Part shown: positions 12,801 through 22,138 of the stretch, piece by piece | Numbering within the stretch: position 1 is the stretch's first letter | Layout of the letters: every line of letters starts with the position of its first letter | NCBI GenBank assembly: GCA_028565635.1 | Contig: JAOXYB010084719.1 | Location: 7,030 to 30,497 of the forward strand | Origin: Phoronis ovalis | Taxonomy: Eukaryota; Phoronida; Phoronidae | Direction of reading: 5' to 3' | Length of the DNA stretch: 23,468 bases | Program-made: the position numbers and the translations under genes | The notes under the pieces: generated by a model | Databases searched by the model: none | What the model saw: only the letters and a program-made list of their open reading frames with translations | Told to the model about the DNA's origin: nothing

Positions 12801-13828
12801 TAACAAAAATGTCATGGTAACTGTATAATGAATTTGTTAAAATGACCTGGCACCAAGGATTTTTTCCAAATCTGAACAAAACATTAGAAGCAAGAACTAA
12901 CAAAACCATCTACCTTTATTATAAAATTTAAATTTATCATAACCAAACAAGTAACCGATAGGAATTTGAAGCATAATACAGCATGCCGAAATCTATTTCT
13001 AAAAAGGGAATTAACATTTCAATATATTCAACTTTTCAATAAGTTTTGGAACAGTAGAGATGTCTAAATTGCCATATTAATTGTTTGCATTTAATTACTT
13101 TACAACTTTACAAATTTAATGAAGTCTCCGATAAAATCCGTGTTTTGTGTTAATCTATGACAAGTGATCAACAATTAACTCCATATAACACATTAGTTCC
13201 AGCAGAGGTCACTTTAGTCTTGTAAATTATGGTCGGACATGACAAGCATATATATATCATTACTAATATAGAAGTGACATTTATGTTATTAAAATATATT
13301 AAATTACTTTGTAGAATATCAATTGAATGATATATATAGTCTAAACAATTTAACTGAACAGCAAATTATGTTCTGTACTATTTATCATCACTGGAAGACA
13401 CTGCGAGGCTACTGTCGGTTTTATCAGCATGTGAACCTTCAGCAGCAGCAGCAGAAAATGTGCGAATGCCAGTGTTACTGTTTAGCAAATAATTTCTAGC
13501 TGAGGAATTTATGAAACTTTGTCACAAGCTTTGCAGTTGATAGTTTACAAATGTCATGAAAGTATCGAACATGGTCAGGGTGCATAACTTTATTACATGT
13601 GAGCGTGTTTATCAAGTACCGCAGTCCGAGGTACACGCAGCTAGGTAGCAGTGGGAATAAAATAAAACCAAGCCAAGTTCAGTTGAGTAGAATATTTTTT
13701 TTTTGACTAGAGCTCACACCACAGACAGACTAAGTATTTTGTGCACAGAAAGCGTCTTGCATCAAAAAGTACATCAAAACAAAATTTCAGATATCAGAAA
13801 GAAAGAGATTTTCTGTAAAACAAGAAAC
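9864..13828 (-). other. Long noncoding stretch downstream of the LRR stop; possible 3' UTR
   Basis: I found no convincing coding exon or dispersed repeat here. The only notable item is a short AGC run at 13441-13454. Many AATAAA variants occur on the minus strand. The longest open frame, at 10335-10676 on the plus strand, looks like chance. Confidence 0.3.
13589..13594 (-). terminator. Candidate proximal poly(A) signal of the LRR gene
   Basis: AATAAA on the minus strand, about 235 nt past the stop codon. It is one of several in this AT-rich tract. Confidence 0.25.
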
Positions 13829-14124
13829 TTAACTGATTACACAATGACAAAGCGTGGATTCAGTATTCCTATCTGTTATATCTCCTACATCAGCTGCATC
13901 AATGCATTTACAAAGTTTATCATTTCCAGTCAGCGCTGCCCATTTCTGATTACATTCTCTTACATAGTCCTCGTACTTTTCATCCAAAGTTTTGGCAGTC
14001 TCTATCTGTTCTTGTCTGGCAGGGACTTCCACGTCTTGGGCACATGATAATGAACACGTCCAATGTTGAAATGGAACACAGGTGTTACCTAGGTATGGGT
14101 TCTTGAACGTGATGACCTTGTAAC
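13829..14124 (-). CDS. LRR gene coding exon 5, C-terminus (residues 291-388)
   Basis: The acceptor is TTTTTTAG|GT. The split codon G|GT gives Gly291. The exon carries the second cysteine pair (C314/C318, after W312), an acidic helical stretch around 328-347, and a Cys-containing tail ending CHCVIS before TAA. Confidence 0.85.
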
Positions 14125-17100
14125 CTAAAAAAATATTAAGAATTAGGATTAGCTAAAAGTATAAAAAGAAAATGTATTAGTGCTTTGTCGTTTTATACAT
14201 AAGCTGCTGTTTTAAAACACTTCTGTCAACTACTAACAGCTGACAACATTCATTAATGAAACCCACTTAGGTTTGTAAAGTGTCTCCCTCTGGTGGCTAA
14301 AAGGTAAAATTAACATGCATGTGTTAGAGCATCATTTTAGCTTACGCTTGTGTCCAATCCAGATTACCCCAATCTTCACGACAAGTATACTCAAACTCGT
14401 GTACACAGGCAACCAATGGGAGCTATGAAGGGAGACCTTTCTGAGTCTGACCAACATGTAACGGCTAATATACAATAAATAAAATACGCACAATTACTTA
14501 CCACATTTTGCGCAATCTTGACCCTGATTTAACTCGTAAATAAAACTATTTCAATTGTTATACTAACTTACCAAACTGTGTAGTAAGCTTTGCTGTGTAG
14601 CAACTTGGATTACTGCAAATGTTAAATAGTGGATATATGTCCGATATATAATCTTTAAGCACCTTAGCGATATTAGGATCGGAATAAAAATCTCTTTTTG
14701 AGGCAATCACAGCTTTTGATGCCCAGAACTGCAAACGTTCAGGTTCTCTGGGAACAAAATCTAATGAACTGGTCACTCCCAGAATTCTATCATTCACATC
14801 TGTATGATACCACATAAAAGTGGATTTAAAATAGTTATGGTTGCCATGGCGGTGAACAGTGTCCAAGGATTTCACAGTAAGAAGGAATCCAGGAAGAGCA
14901 TCTAATAAATTATTATCCAGTAACAAAGTGTGTAGTTTTGTACAAAAAGTTAATGTAAATGGCAGCGATTTGTTCTGTAGTTTATTGTTTGTTAATGCTA
15001 GATATTCTAGGTTTGCCATTCGACCAATGTCTGGCGGTATCTTGTCAAGGTAATTATATTTCAGGGACAAACGTTGTACACTCCGGCACGTGAAAACCTG
15101 AAAATAGAATGAAATTTTGTTGCAAATGGCAATAAAAGACACTTGATATTTGAAAAGTTGCAAGTGTGTTTTTTATCGTGCCCTGATAGTAGTAAGTAAA
15201 GGAATAGCATCGCAACTTTGAACAATTTCCACATCACAGCTGCGATAAGCAGGCTCTTATTGTCATTATTTTACAGCTACTAGTCCAGTATGTGAACTTA
15301 AAAAAAAAATATTATGTTTATTTCTCTTTTTTATGTCTTTTACATCAGTGTTTTTAATTATCTGGAATTTTTTTATTTTATTTTTACTATCATATATATG
15401 TTGGGTGTTTGCCGTCCTAACACTCAATATATATATATGATAGTAAAAAAAAATAAATTTTTTTCCAGATAATTAAAAACACTGATGTAAAAGACATAAA
15501 AAAGACAAATAAACATTAAATTTTTTTTTGTTAAGTTCACAGGGACTTGAGCAAGTCTAGCCAACTTACTTCAAGAGGCAATGTATTATCATCACCATAT
15601 TTAATAATACCGTCCAGCATCAACTCTGTGAACTGATGGCTCGACAGGTAACTTGAAAGGTAAGTCTCTGTAAAATGATTAATAAACTATCAATACATAA
15701 TGCTTACATGGCTTTTCTATTAAACATTACTACTAACCCTTAAAATAATAAAAACTAGGATACACATATATATAAAATTCTAGAATAAAAATAACCTGTG
15801 CGCAAGAAGGAGATTTATTACAAAATTTAGATTATAAAATCACAGACCTCTTGCCCATTTGTTTGTTCTCTTCAGCTGCTGTTTAACTTGGCTTCGTACA
15901 AAACGTAACAAACGTTCCTTATTTTTATCCAGGGTGACAGCAAGAAACCACAGATGATGAGGAATTTCCTGAAACATCAAGTCATGCATATACTGTGATG
16001 TATAAAAAAAATGCAAAATTCTTTTAAACATTCTCAATACACACGCGTAAAAGTCCTTTCACATGTACAACTAGGCTTTAGGCAAGTGACATCCCACAGT
16101 AAATCTAATTGTTATACCACTCACCCTGAAAAGTCTTGGAGGAAAAAAGTTGAAATATAATTTACTAGTGGAAGTAATATAGTACCTAACAGTATTTTAA
16201 ATTTAAAAATTTTGAATGTGCCATTTTTAAGGTAAGTTCCTGTTTCGATAGTGTCCATTATAAATTGTGAATATGCCATTTTTAAGGTAAGTTCCTGTTT
16301 CGATAGTGTCCATTATAAATTTTGAATATGCCATTTTTAAGGTAAGTTCCTGTTTCGACAGTCATCATTATAAATTCTCTGTAGCTCCCAGTTTGACCCT
16401 AGTGAGGATCAGTCATAAGTAAACCAAGTATCTCACTATATATGTAGCATTATGCTGAACAATGAACAGGTCCATAGGGTTCCAATTTGATACTTATGCA
16501 CATTATAAATACTGGAATAGAAGTGTTCTCAGGAAAACATAATTATCACCATTTTTTGTCAATTTGTTATAAGATAATTAAGGGTCATTATTCATATGAT
16601 CAGTGTGATCAATCCAATTGTATTCATACATGTGGAAAGTACAGGATGAATTTGAGTTTTAATCAAGTATTCAAATTATTTTTTGATGGAGGTGTAGGGT
16701 CCAGTTGAAAATTTTGGATTTGGATTGTATACTCCTTACTGTATTTTTTTGGATAGCTACCGTAAAGAAATTGAAAAATTTGCATTGCTACCCATTGCTT
16801 ACAGCAGATAATTTGGATTAAGTTTAGGTTTGTATCCATAAATTGATTTTGGAATTTGGTTAGTATCAGTCAGTTTGCATAAAAATGGATTGCTACTCAA
16901 ATGTTTTAAAATTTTGGATTGCTACCCTTATATTTCACAAAATTTGGCTTGCTACCCTAATATTTCAAAAAATTTGGATTAGGTTTGCTACCACAAGCTA
17001 GAATTTTGGATTGGGTTGGGCTGCACATCCCCGTAGTCAAAAAAACATGAGTACCCCTCCCCGGTCAAAAACATTGTGATCATGACCTCAAATCTTTTAA

Positions 17101-19356
17101 GTACTGTATTTAAAAATAGCAAGTATATAATGTCAGATAAAGTGAACAGTGTTGTTACATGTGCCCTTTCAGAAAATCAACAAAAATTGATTATTCAAAA
17201 TAAGGCCCTGCTTTCTCAGAGAAAAGTCCAGTACATCACAATTTATATGTACCAAAATTTATTAAATTACACAAATTTACAGTTATTTCCATTTCCTGGT
17301 TGCTAAATATTCACATCTATAATACAAAGATTTGTATTGTGAATCATACATATTCGACAAATTAGATTGTCTAGCCATTCATTCAGGATAAGGTTGCTTT
17401 TATCTAGTTCAGTATTACTAATGACTATTTTTGTAATTGGGACATGCATCTATATATCCTATATGGCACTTTAGAATTATCAAACAAGCAATTTCATCTA
17501 TTATGACATAAGTGTACATAATAATTCCATAAGTACTAACTTGAACCTAATAATGAATCATATATGATTTTATCACAGCTTAGGGATTTCCATAATGATG
17601 CATACTATAACAGATAAGCCAGATGTATCCTGTATTGGTGTCTTAATTTAAAGTTTGAATATCAAAACAGCATTTTAATCAGAAAAATATGTGTTATTAT
17701 AAATCTGATACAATGTGAATGTTGGGATTGGCTTTTTCACAAATTGCCTTATTTAAATTATAGTAAGGGATAGTAGCCATATGCAACAGAGAACATATAA
17801 GAACTACATACTAGTCTGTTTATAAACACAGTAGCAAGTATACCTACATATTTTATTTTGGATCCCATATTTGTGATCAACTGAGAGCAGGGACTTATTC
17901 TCCTATATAGATAACACAGAAGTCCACATGGACTGGTTGTGTGTGGGGGGGGGGGGTTAAGGTGCGAGGCGAACGGACCTCATGGTAAAACTGCATGGTA
18001 AAAACACACCCATGTTAAATAAATCCTAGAAATATACACCCAAATGTACGCTTTATCTGGGAGCTCTGTATCTGGGTGGGTACTGTCATGCAAAGTCACA
18101 ATATATATAGCCGCCCAATAGGCCCCCTTTTGTAGCTAATGCATTTACCATAGGGTATGTTTTTCACGATTCTCAAAGCCTTATTTACCACAGGGTATAC
18201 TTTATTTATTGGATATTTAATATGGTATATTTTCAATAAATATTTGTTTACCACATGGTGTATATTCTCTTGGAAAACACATTTATGACAGGTAAGAAAA
18301 ATTAAGGTTCATAAATTTCCACATATTTACCACAGGGTATATAAAGTGAATTTTGCACAGGGTATCTATTTTGGGAGAGTTATCTACAACAGGGTATACT
18401 TTCATGTTTTCAAAAAATTTACGACATGGTATATTTTTGGTGACTTATTTACCACAGGGTCAGGGTTTCTTACTCTGGGCCGCACACCCTTACCAACATT
18501 TTTGTCAAGTAACAGCCCAGGCTCCATGGCAAAAACAGTAAACAAAATTTACCCAGGGGGTACTTAAGTTATTTTTTGGTGGGGGTATGCAGTGCAGTTG
18601 AAAATATTGGATTTGGATTGTATACTTTTTACTGTATTTTTTTGGATTTTTACCATAAAGAAATTCAAAAATTTGGATTGCTACTCACTGCTTACAGTAA
18701 ATAATTTGGATTAACTTTAGGTTTGTATCTATAAACAGATTTTGGAATTTTGTTTGAATCAGTCGGTTTGCGTGAAAATGGATCGCTACTCAAACATTTA
18801 AAAATGTTGGATCGCTGCCCTTATATTTCACAAATTTGGATTGCTACCATTATATTTCAAAAAAATTGGATTGGGTTTGCTCCCGCAAGCTAAAATTTTG
18901 GATTGGGTTGGGCGGCACAACCCCCGGGGAAATTTGTACCCTAAAATGCAACACCTACTCCTAGCGGCAAAAAAAACAGCCCCCATATGCCGATGTGGTA
19001 AAAGTGTTATTATAAATAACCGTGAAAAACATACCATTGGTATAGGTGTACGCTTAGAAAGAGGCCCATATTTACATTCATGAAAAGGCAAAACATTTGC
19101 CTCGGGATTTGTCCTTTTGATCCTTGATGTCACAAAGACATCTCACGAGTCACGTATCGCTTTGTTAAGATTTGTACAGCTTGTTGACATCTACAACTAC
19201 ATTCTACAAGTACAAGAGAAAATTCCTTACTCCGAGATCGTATTCCTCGTCCATTATCATCTGCTGCAAGCGACTGTTCCATTCTTTTCGCAGCTCAGCA
19301 TCATTTTGAAGTCTTTTTAACAACAATAACTCGTGACCGTAAAATCTATTCGCCAT
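13829..19356 (-). CDS. Leucine-rich-repeat protein with C-terminal Cys-pair domain, 5 exons, 388 aa
   Basis: Minus-strand coding exons are 19231-19356, 15848-15968, 15570-15667, 14572-15097 and 13829-14124. They sum to 1167 nt, which is 388 codons plus TAA. All introns are GT-AG and every junction keeps frame (phases 0, 1, 0, 1). Residues 1-115 are charged and mostly helical in appearance. About three LRRs with the LxxLxLxxN pattern follow at 122-190, for example LALTNNKL and LLLDNNLL. A segment rich in aromatic residues and His lies at 196-215. Near the C-terminus is C276-x4-C281 (CSNPSC), followed about 30 residues later by C314-x3-C318 (CSLSC). Vertebrate LRRC58 and LRRC28 end in a similar pattern of paired cysteines after their LRRs, so a small zinc-binding fold is plausible. 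More cysteines (C362, C364, C383, C385) lie near the end. The start ATG at 19356 has A at -3 and G at +4. The LRRs suggest a protein-binding role, but the function is unknown. An unseen phase-0 exon inside the 3.3-kb first intron cannot be excluded. Confidence 0.85.
14125..14571 (-). other. LRR gene intron 4
   Basis: Runs from a GTAAGT donor to a TTTTTTAG acceptor. The part at about 14340-14460 is richer in GC and less AT-skewed than the rest. It may be an inserted repeat, but I cannot define its ends. Confidence 0.5.
14572..15097 (-). CDS. LRR gene coding exon 4, LRR core (residues 116-290)
   Basis: The acceptor is TTTTCAG|GTT and the donor is TTTG|GTAAGT, phase 1. This is the longest exon. 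It holds the whole LRR block (122-190), the His/aromatic stretch NYFKSTFMWYHTD, a helical segment at about 234-270, and the first cysteine pair C276/C281. Confidence 0.9.
15281..15562. mobile_element. Foldback (MITE-like) element, copy 2, in LRR intron 3
   Basis: Same family and orientation as 7623-7913. It shares the arm segments TTTTACATCAGTGTTTTTAA and ACTATCATATATATGTTGGG, the loop GTTTGCCGT, and the right end AGGGACTTGAGCAAGTCTAG. Its left end is degraded. The right end reaches within a few bases of the exon 3 splice donor at 15564-15569. Confidence 0.8.
15570..15667 (-). CDS. LRR gene coding exon 3 (residues 83-115)
   Basis: The acceptor is TTTTACAG|AG and the donor GAA|GTAAGT is strong. 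Only one of its three frames is open throughout, and that frame fits the phase left by exon 2, giving E83 across the junction. The encoded text starts TYLSSYLSSHQF. A foldback repeat begins in the intron within a few bases of this donor. Confidence 0.8.
15848..15968 (-). CDS. LRR gene coding exon 2 (residues 43-82)
   Basis: The acceptor is TTTCAG|GAA after a T-rich tract. The donor AGAG|GTCTGT is weaker than the others and leaves phase 1. The encoded segment begins EIPHHLWFLAVTLDK and is basic towards its end (KQQLKRTNKWAR). Reading on past the donor meets TGA two codons later, which supports the splice. Confidence 0.8.
16212..16376. repeat. Tandem repeat, 3 x 55 bp, in LRR intron 1
   Basis: CCATTTTTAAGGTAAGTTCC recurs at 16221, 16276 and 16331, giving an exact 55-bp period. 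Copies 1 and 2 are almost identical, and copy 3 diverges at its end. Every unit carries AGGTAAGT on the plus strand, a perfect splice-donor consensus but antisense to the gene. Confidence 0.85.
16665..17033. repeat. GGATTGCTACC element, copy A (about 370 bp)
   Basis: It aligns along its length with 18560-18927 in the same orientation. Inside it, TTTGGATTGCTACCC-like units recur about six times at irregular spacing. It ends in GGATTGGGTTGGGCTGCAC followed by ATCCCC. It has no open frame of note and is a dispersed intronic repeat of unknown class. Confidence 0.7.
17034..17940. other. LRR intron 1 segment without recognised repeat or exon
   Basis: AT-rich intronic DNA. A plus-strand open frame at 17076-17306 is short and has no family resemblance. 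Confidence 0.35.
17945..17956 (+). repeat. G12 homopolymer run
   Basis: Twelve consecutive G in an AT-rich intron, directly before a GC-richer segment that leads into the TTTACCACAGGGTAT array. It may mark the edge of an inserted element. Confidence 0.6.
18144..18563. repeat. Irregular array of TTTACCACAGGGTAT motif
   Basis: About ten copies occur, at roughly 18144, 18184, 18217, 18247, 18325, 18351, 18382, 18418, 18448 and 18548. Spacing is 26-100 bp and each copy varies (CACAGGG, CATAGGG, CACATGG, CAACAGGG). ACCATG-type inverted relatives lie near 17978-18000. Several frames read a repeated TTGY/LPQG-like peptide but are broken by stops, so it is not coding. Confidence 0.65.
18560..18927. 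repeat. GGATTGCTACC element, copy B (about 370 bp)
   Basis: Colinear with 16665-17033, from GTTATTTTTTGGTGG to GGATTGGGTTGGGCGGCAC and then AACCCCC. It follows directly after the TTTACCACAGGGTAT array, which copy A lacks. The two may be parts of one composite element, with copy A a truncated relative. Confidence 0.7.
19231..19356 (-). CDS. LRR gene coding exon 1 (residues 1-42)
   Basis: This exon encodes the N-terminus, which begins MANRFYGHEL and ends DEEYDLG. The donor is GGA|GTAAGG, leaving phase 0. It is charged and helix-like, with no signal peptide. The start region AAAATGGCG resembles the YY1-type element often found over start codons of housekeeping genes. That regulatory reading is inference. 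Confidence 0.8.
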
Positions 19357-19500
19357 TTTTGCGATTTTAGCAAAAACGAAAACTACATTCTCTGGAGGCA
19401 GACATACTAACTGCACAAAAACACGTAAGATATCGCGAGATTCACAAAAACTCTTGTCGCCATATTGGTTTTCAGTTTGGTAGGGAGTCGAAGAAGGTTA
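19357..19500. promoter_or_regulatory. Probable shared core promoter of the divergent gene pair
   Basis: The two genes point away from each other from this interval. TATCGCGAGA at 19431-19440 is one base off TCTCGCGAGA, a palindromic promoter element known from metazoan housekeeping and bidirectional promoters. The segment also has more CpG than its surroundings. A possible first donor for the plus-strand gene, AAG|GTTAGT, lies at 19497. No clear TATA box is visible. The TSS positions and this donor are inference. Confidence 0.45.
19367..19405 (-). other. Upstream ORF, 12 codons, before the LRR start
   Basis: An out-of-frame ATG at 19405 opens a 12-codon ORF that stops with TAA 10 nt before the main ATG. 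It would be a uORF only if transcription starts upstream of 19405, which is unknown. Confidence 0.35.
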
Positions 19501-20315
19501 GTACTTATTTGTAGGTTTTGGTACGTCAGAATGAGATTTGTTGATAATGTCAACTCGTTTTGTAGTAACTCAAAACCATAAGGATCCGCTACGTTATGTT
19601 TAATAGACAAATGTTTAGATTGTTGTTAGTCTGTCACAGCCATTTTAATCGGAAAAGGTCTACTCGTGTTCTTAATTCTTATTTAAAATACTTTATAATC
19701 TTAGAAGTTAGATTAGACTGACTTAGTTAGACTAGAGCTCCCGTTTAAGTACAAGGCCAAGGGCCTGTAGTTCCCTGTGTGGTTCTTGTTATTCTTCTTC
19801 CACAAAAGTGCAGAGCTTAAGTGTGGGATACAACTTGCCAAAGTAACCTTAAAAAGTTTTGTTACATTAATCAATGGCTTATAGTCTTATACTTAAACTT
19901 TAAAAGTTTAATAAAGAAAGGTACTACTAGTGCTATGTGAGTCTGCTAATCCGATCTTTCAAAAGAGTCAGTACTTTGCCATGAGAAGAAAGCAATAAAC
20001 ATTCATTATTCTCTGAGCTGATAAATTAAAGGGGATCTACGTATCCCGGTGGTGGTGGTCAATATGAAGAAGTTGTGCATAGAATTATTGCCGGATCTCT
20101 ACTACTCTAGTTATTCACATGTGACAGCCTATCGCAGAAAAGTGTTGAGATTTGAAAAGTATTATATTTGCAAAAATGCGAATTAGTTTAGACCAGATAT
20201 GTTTTGAACATCGCTCCTACCTTGTTTTTGCATTGAAATTACAGGGTATCATTCAATAATAGTCATATTGTAAATTTGGTTGTAACAGCTCATCAATTTC
20301 TTTGTTTATTTTCAG

Positions 20316-20334
20316 AGGTAAATTTTGGAACAAG
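20316..20334 (+). other. 5' UTR part of microprotein exon
   Basis: These are nineteen noncoding bases between the TTTTCAG acceptor and the ATG. The acceptor implies an untranslated first exon upstream, probably in the promoter interval near 19440-19496. Positions 19500-20315 would then be intron. I see no open frame or repeat there that needs another explanation. Confidence 0.5.
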
Positions 20335-20485
20335 ATGTCCCGTGAAATGATTTGGCCGTATACGGCAACAGCCAAAATAAAACAGTTTCCTTACAGATGG
20401 TCTTGGAACAATGGTCGATTTTATAGATTTTTAGGTCTTTCCTTAGTATTGTGTTTACCTGTGTTCTACAAGTTTCAGCAAGCAG
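20335..20485 (+). CDS. Membrane microprotein coding exon 1 (residues 1-50)
   Basis: The coding part begins at the ATG at 20335. The exon itself starts at 20316, after a T-rich tract ending TTTTCAG. The donor is GCAG|GTGAGT, phase 1. The exon encodes the basic N-terminus and the whole membrane segment. Confidence 0.75.
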
Positions 20486-22138
20486 GTGAGTAGATCTTTA
20501 TAAATTATTTTTACCTCACCATGTTGTAGTTATGTAATCGCATATACCGGATTAAAAATTCATCTCGTGTTTCTATATTTTACTGGTTTTGAATTAGGAT
20601 TTTAAAGGGTAATAGTTTTTACTCACTCGGTAAACCCGGGTAGTTAATTGCTTTAACGATGTGTTGTTTTACAACAAGTGTTATTTTGTTTACAGCAAGG
20701 CAACCTGCTAATATTGAACAGTGGAGAAAGATCAGAGAAGGCAGGAAACGTAAGTGATTTCATATACATTATAAAACACTCGTGTCATAGTTTCACCCGA
20801 ATGTGTACGGTGGCTAGTAAATGTAGCTACTCAAATTTTGAATTCGACTTGGTCTGTGTTCTGAGACTGTTTTGTATAACTATTCGGTCAAGTTTTTGGA
20901 ATAAGTTACTTTGTGAAAAATTATAGGATATGTTGTAATGATTTTACAGTCCTAAAGTTTCTCTTTGTCTTGAAACATTTACAAATTTTTAAAAGCAAGA
21001 AACAATATTTCGACATTAATCTTTGACTACATGGACTTTATTTGAACTTTCATGTGACAAGAAGTAACTGATTCATCCGAGAACAGAGAGATGCAATATT
21101 TAAAAGACTTACACTGTATCTCCAATGTTTGTCATTTTTAAAAAAACTGAGTGTCTGATTGCATAATGCTGAGCAAAATAATATCGATATATTTTAGTAT
21201 TAAAAGTCAAAATGGAATATTTTTTATTCTAAAGTTGTGAATTTTGTATCGAACAAATGTTTTATGAAATCCAATATTAAATTGCCTTCCAATATATATA
21301 GTATTCAATGCAACCAGCTGTAACCCACACCTCCCCATTAAATGATGTGATATTGCCCCTTTTGCACTAGGAAAACTTGACACACTATCTCGTAGGTTAA
21401 CATATTACTTCATAGTCTTTCTATCATGGCTCAATAGTACTCAGAACAGCTCAGCCATGTATCCCGTAAGTGTTTTCAAATCACCAAGTTCATATATGTT
21501 TTAACTTAAGCTGTTTTAATAACACAGATCCAAATAGTTTGAATGTAGTTGGCCATTGTTGTGAATAAGTTAGATGGCTATGTAATGTGCGATTTCAAAA
21601 AAATATTTTCTAGAAAACATACTGAATAATATATTTATGAATTCACAAATTTACCATATATTGTTTTTAACTTGGCTTTACTAAAATATACTGTTAGTAA
21701 TTGTTTTTCGCGAATATGCTGTCAGATATAATACAAAAAACTGAGATAAACCTTAGGAATGAACAGAAAGATGCAATATTTATAAATTTACGTTTTGCAA
21801 CAAGTAAGGGAACATTGAAAATCTAAATAAAGATCATACTACCAGTATTGTCTCAGTTTGTGTTCAAGGTTTTAGTATTTCACCACTAGATGTCGCTAGT
21901 TACTGATGTGTTTGCTACACACACACTAAGATGAAATACTATCACACTGGCTAGATGTCCCTAGTTATTTGTACGTGTGTGTCTAAATACTATTCTGCCA
22001 CGTAGTATGTGATACTTTTATGTCTGGCTACCATGTCTGTTGTTGGGATCTGTGTTTTACTTGCTTCTACCAATTTAGGTTGTTTCAAATTTGTTATTCT
22101 TTTTGTTTTCAGATGGCAATTTTGATCCTATAGATTAA
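20335..22138 (+). CDS. Small single-pass membrane protein, 3 coding exons, 76 aa, family not recognised
   Basis: Coding exons are 20335-20485, 20696-20749 and 22113-22138. Together they make 231 nt, which is 76 codons plus TAA. Donors are GCAG|GTGAGT and AAAC|GTAAGT. Acceptors are TTTACAG|CA and TTTTCAG|AT. Both junctions are phase 1 and join cleanly (Ala51 and His69). Residues 1-30 are basic and aromatic (MSREMIWPYTATAKIK). A hydrophobic segment at about 32-45 (FLGLSLVLCLPVFY) follows, and then a charged tail containing IEQWRKIREGRK and ending NFDPID. The size, basic N-terminus and lone membrane helix resemble small mitochondrial inner-membrane proteins such as respiratory-chain accessory or assembly factors. 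That is an inference from architecture, as I match no named family. The start ATG lies 19 nt inside an exon whose acceptor is at 20315, so the 5' UTR probably contains an intron. Confidence 0.75.
20696..20749 (+). CDS. Membrane microprotein coding exon 2 (residues 51-68)
   Basis: This is a 54-nt micro-exon between TTTGTTTACAG and GTAAGT. It encodes ARQPANIEQWRKIREGRK, a basic post-membrane tail. Its length is a multiple of three and both flanks are phase 1, so skipping it would keep the frame. Confidence 0.7.
20750..22112 (+). other. Intron of the microprotein gene (1.36 kb)
   Basis: This is AT-rich DNA between the GTAAGT donor and the TTTTCAG acceptor, with no supported exon inside. It includes two related short stretches around 21890 and 21952 that share CTAGATGT(C)GCTAGTTA-like sequence followed by a GTGTG/CACAC tract. 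They look like a small diverged direct duplication. Confidence 0.5.
22113..22138 (+). CDS. Membrane microprotein coding exon 3 (residues 69-76 and stop)
   Basis: The acceptor is TTTTGTTTTCAG. The split codon C|AT gives His69, then GNFDPID and TAA. The exon is short, but its acceptor has a strong pyrimidine tract and the phase fits. It is the least certain exon of this gene because it gives few residues to judge by. Confidence 0.6.

Noticed and set aside
18346-18567. Two plus-strand frames with repeated TTGY/LPQG-like peptides
   Set aside because: The peptide periodicity comes from the TTTACCACAGGGTAT DNA array. Frames shift between units and stops interrupt.
18828-19133. Overlapping open frames on both strands
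   Set aside because: They read through the GGATTGCTACC repeat and its flank, and neither strand shows a domain or splice continuity with the flanking gene.
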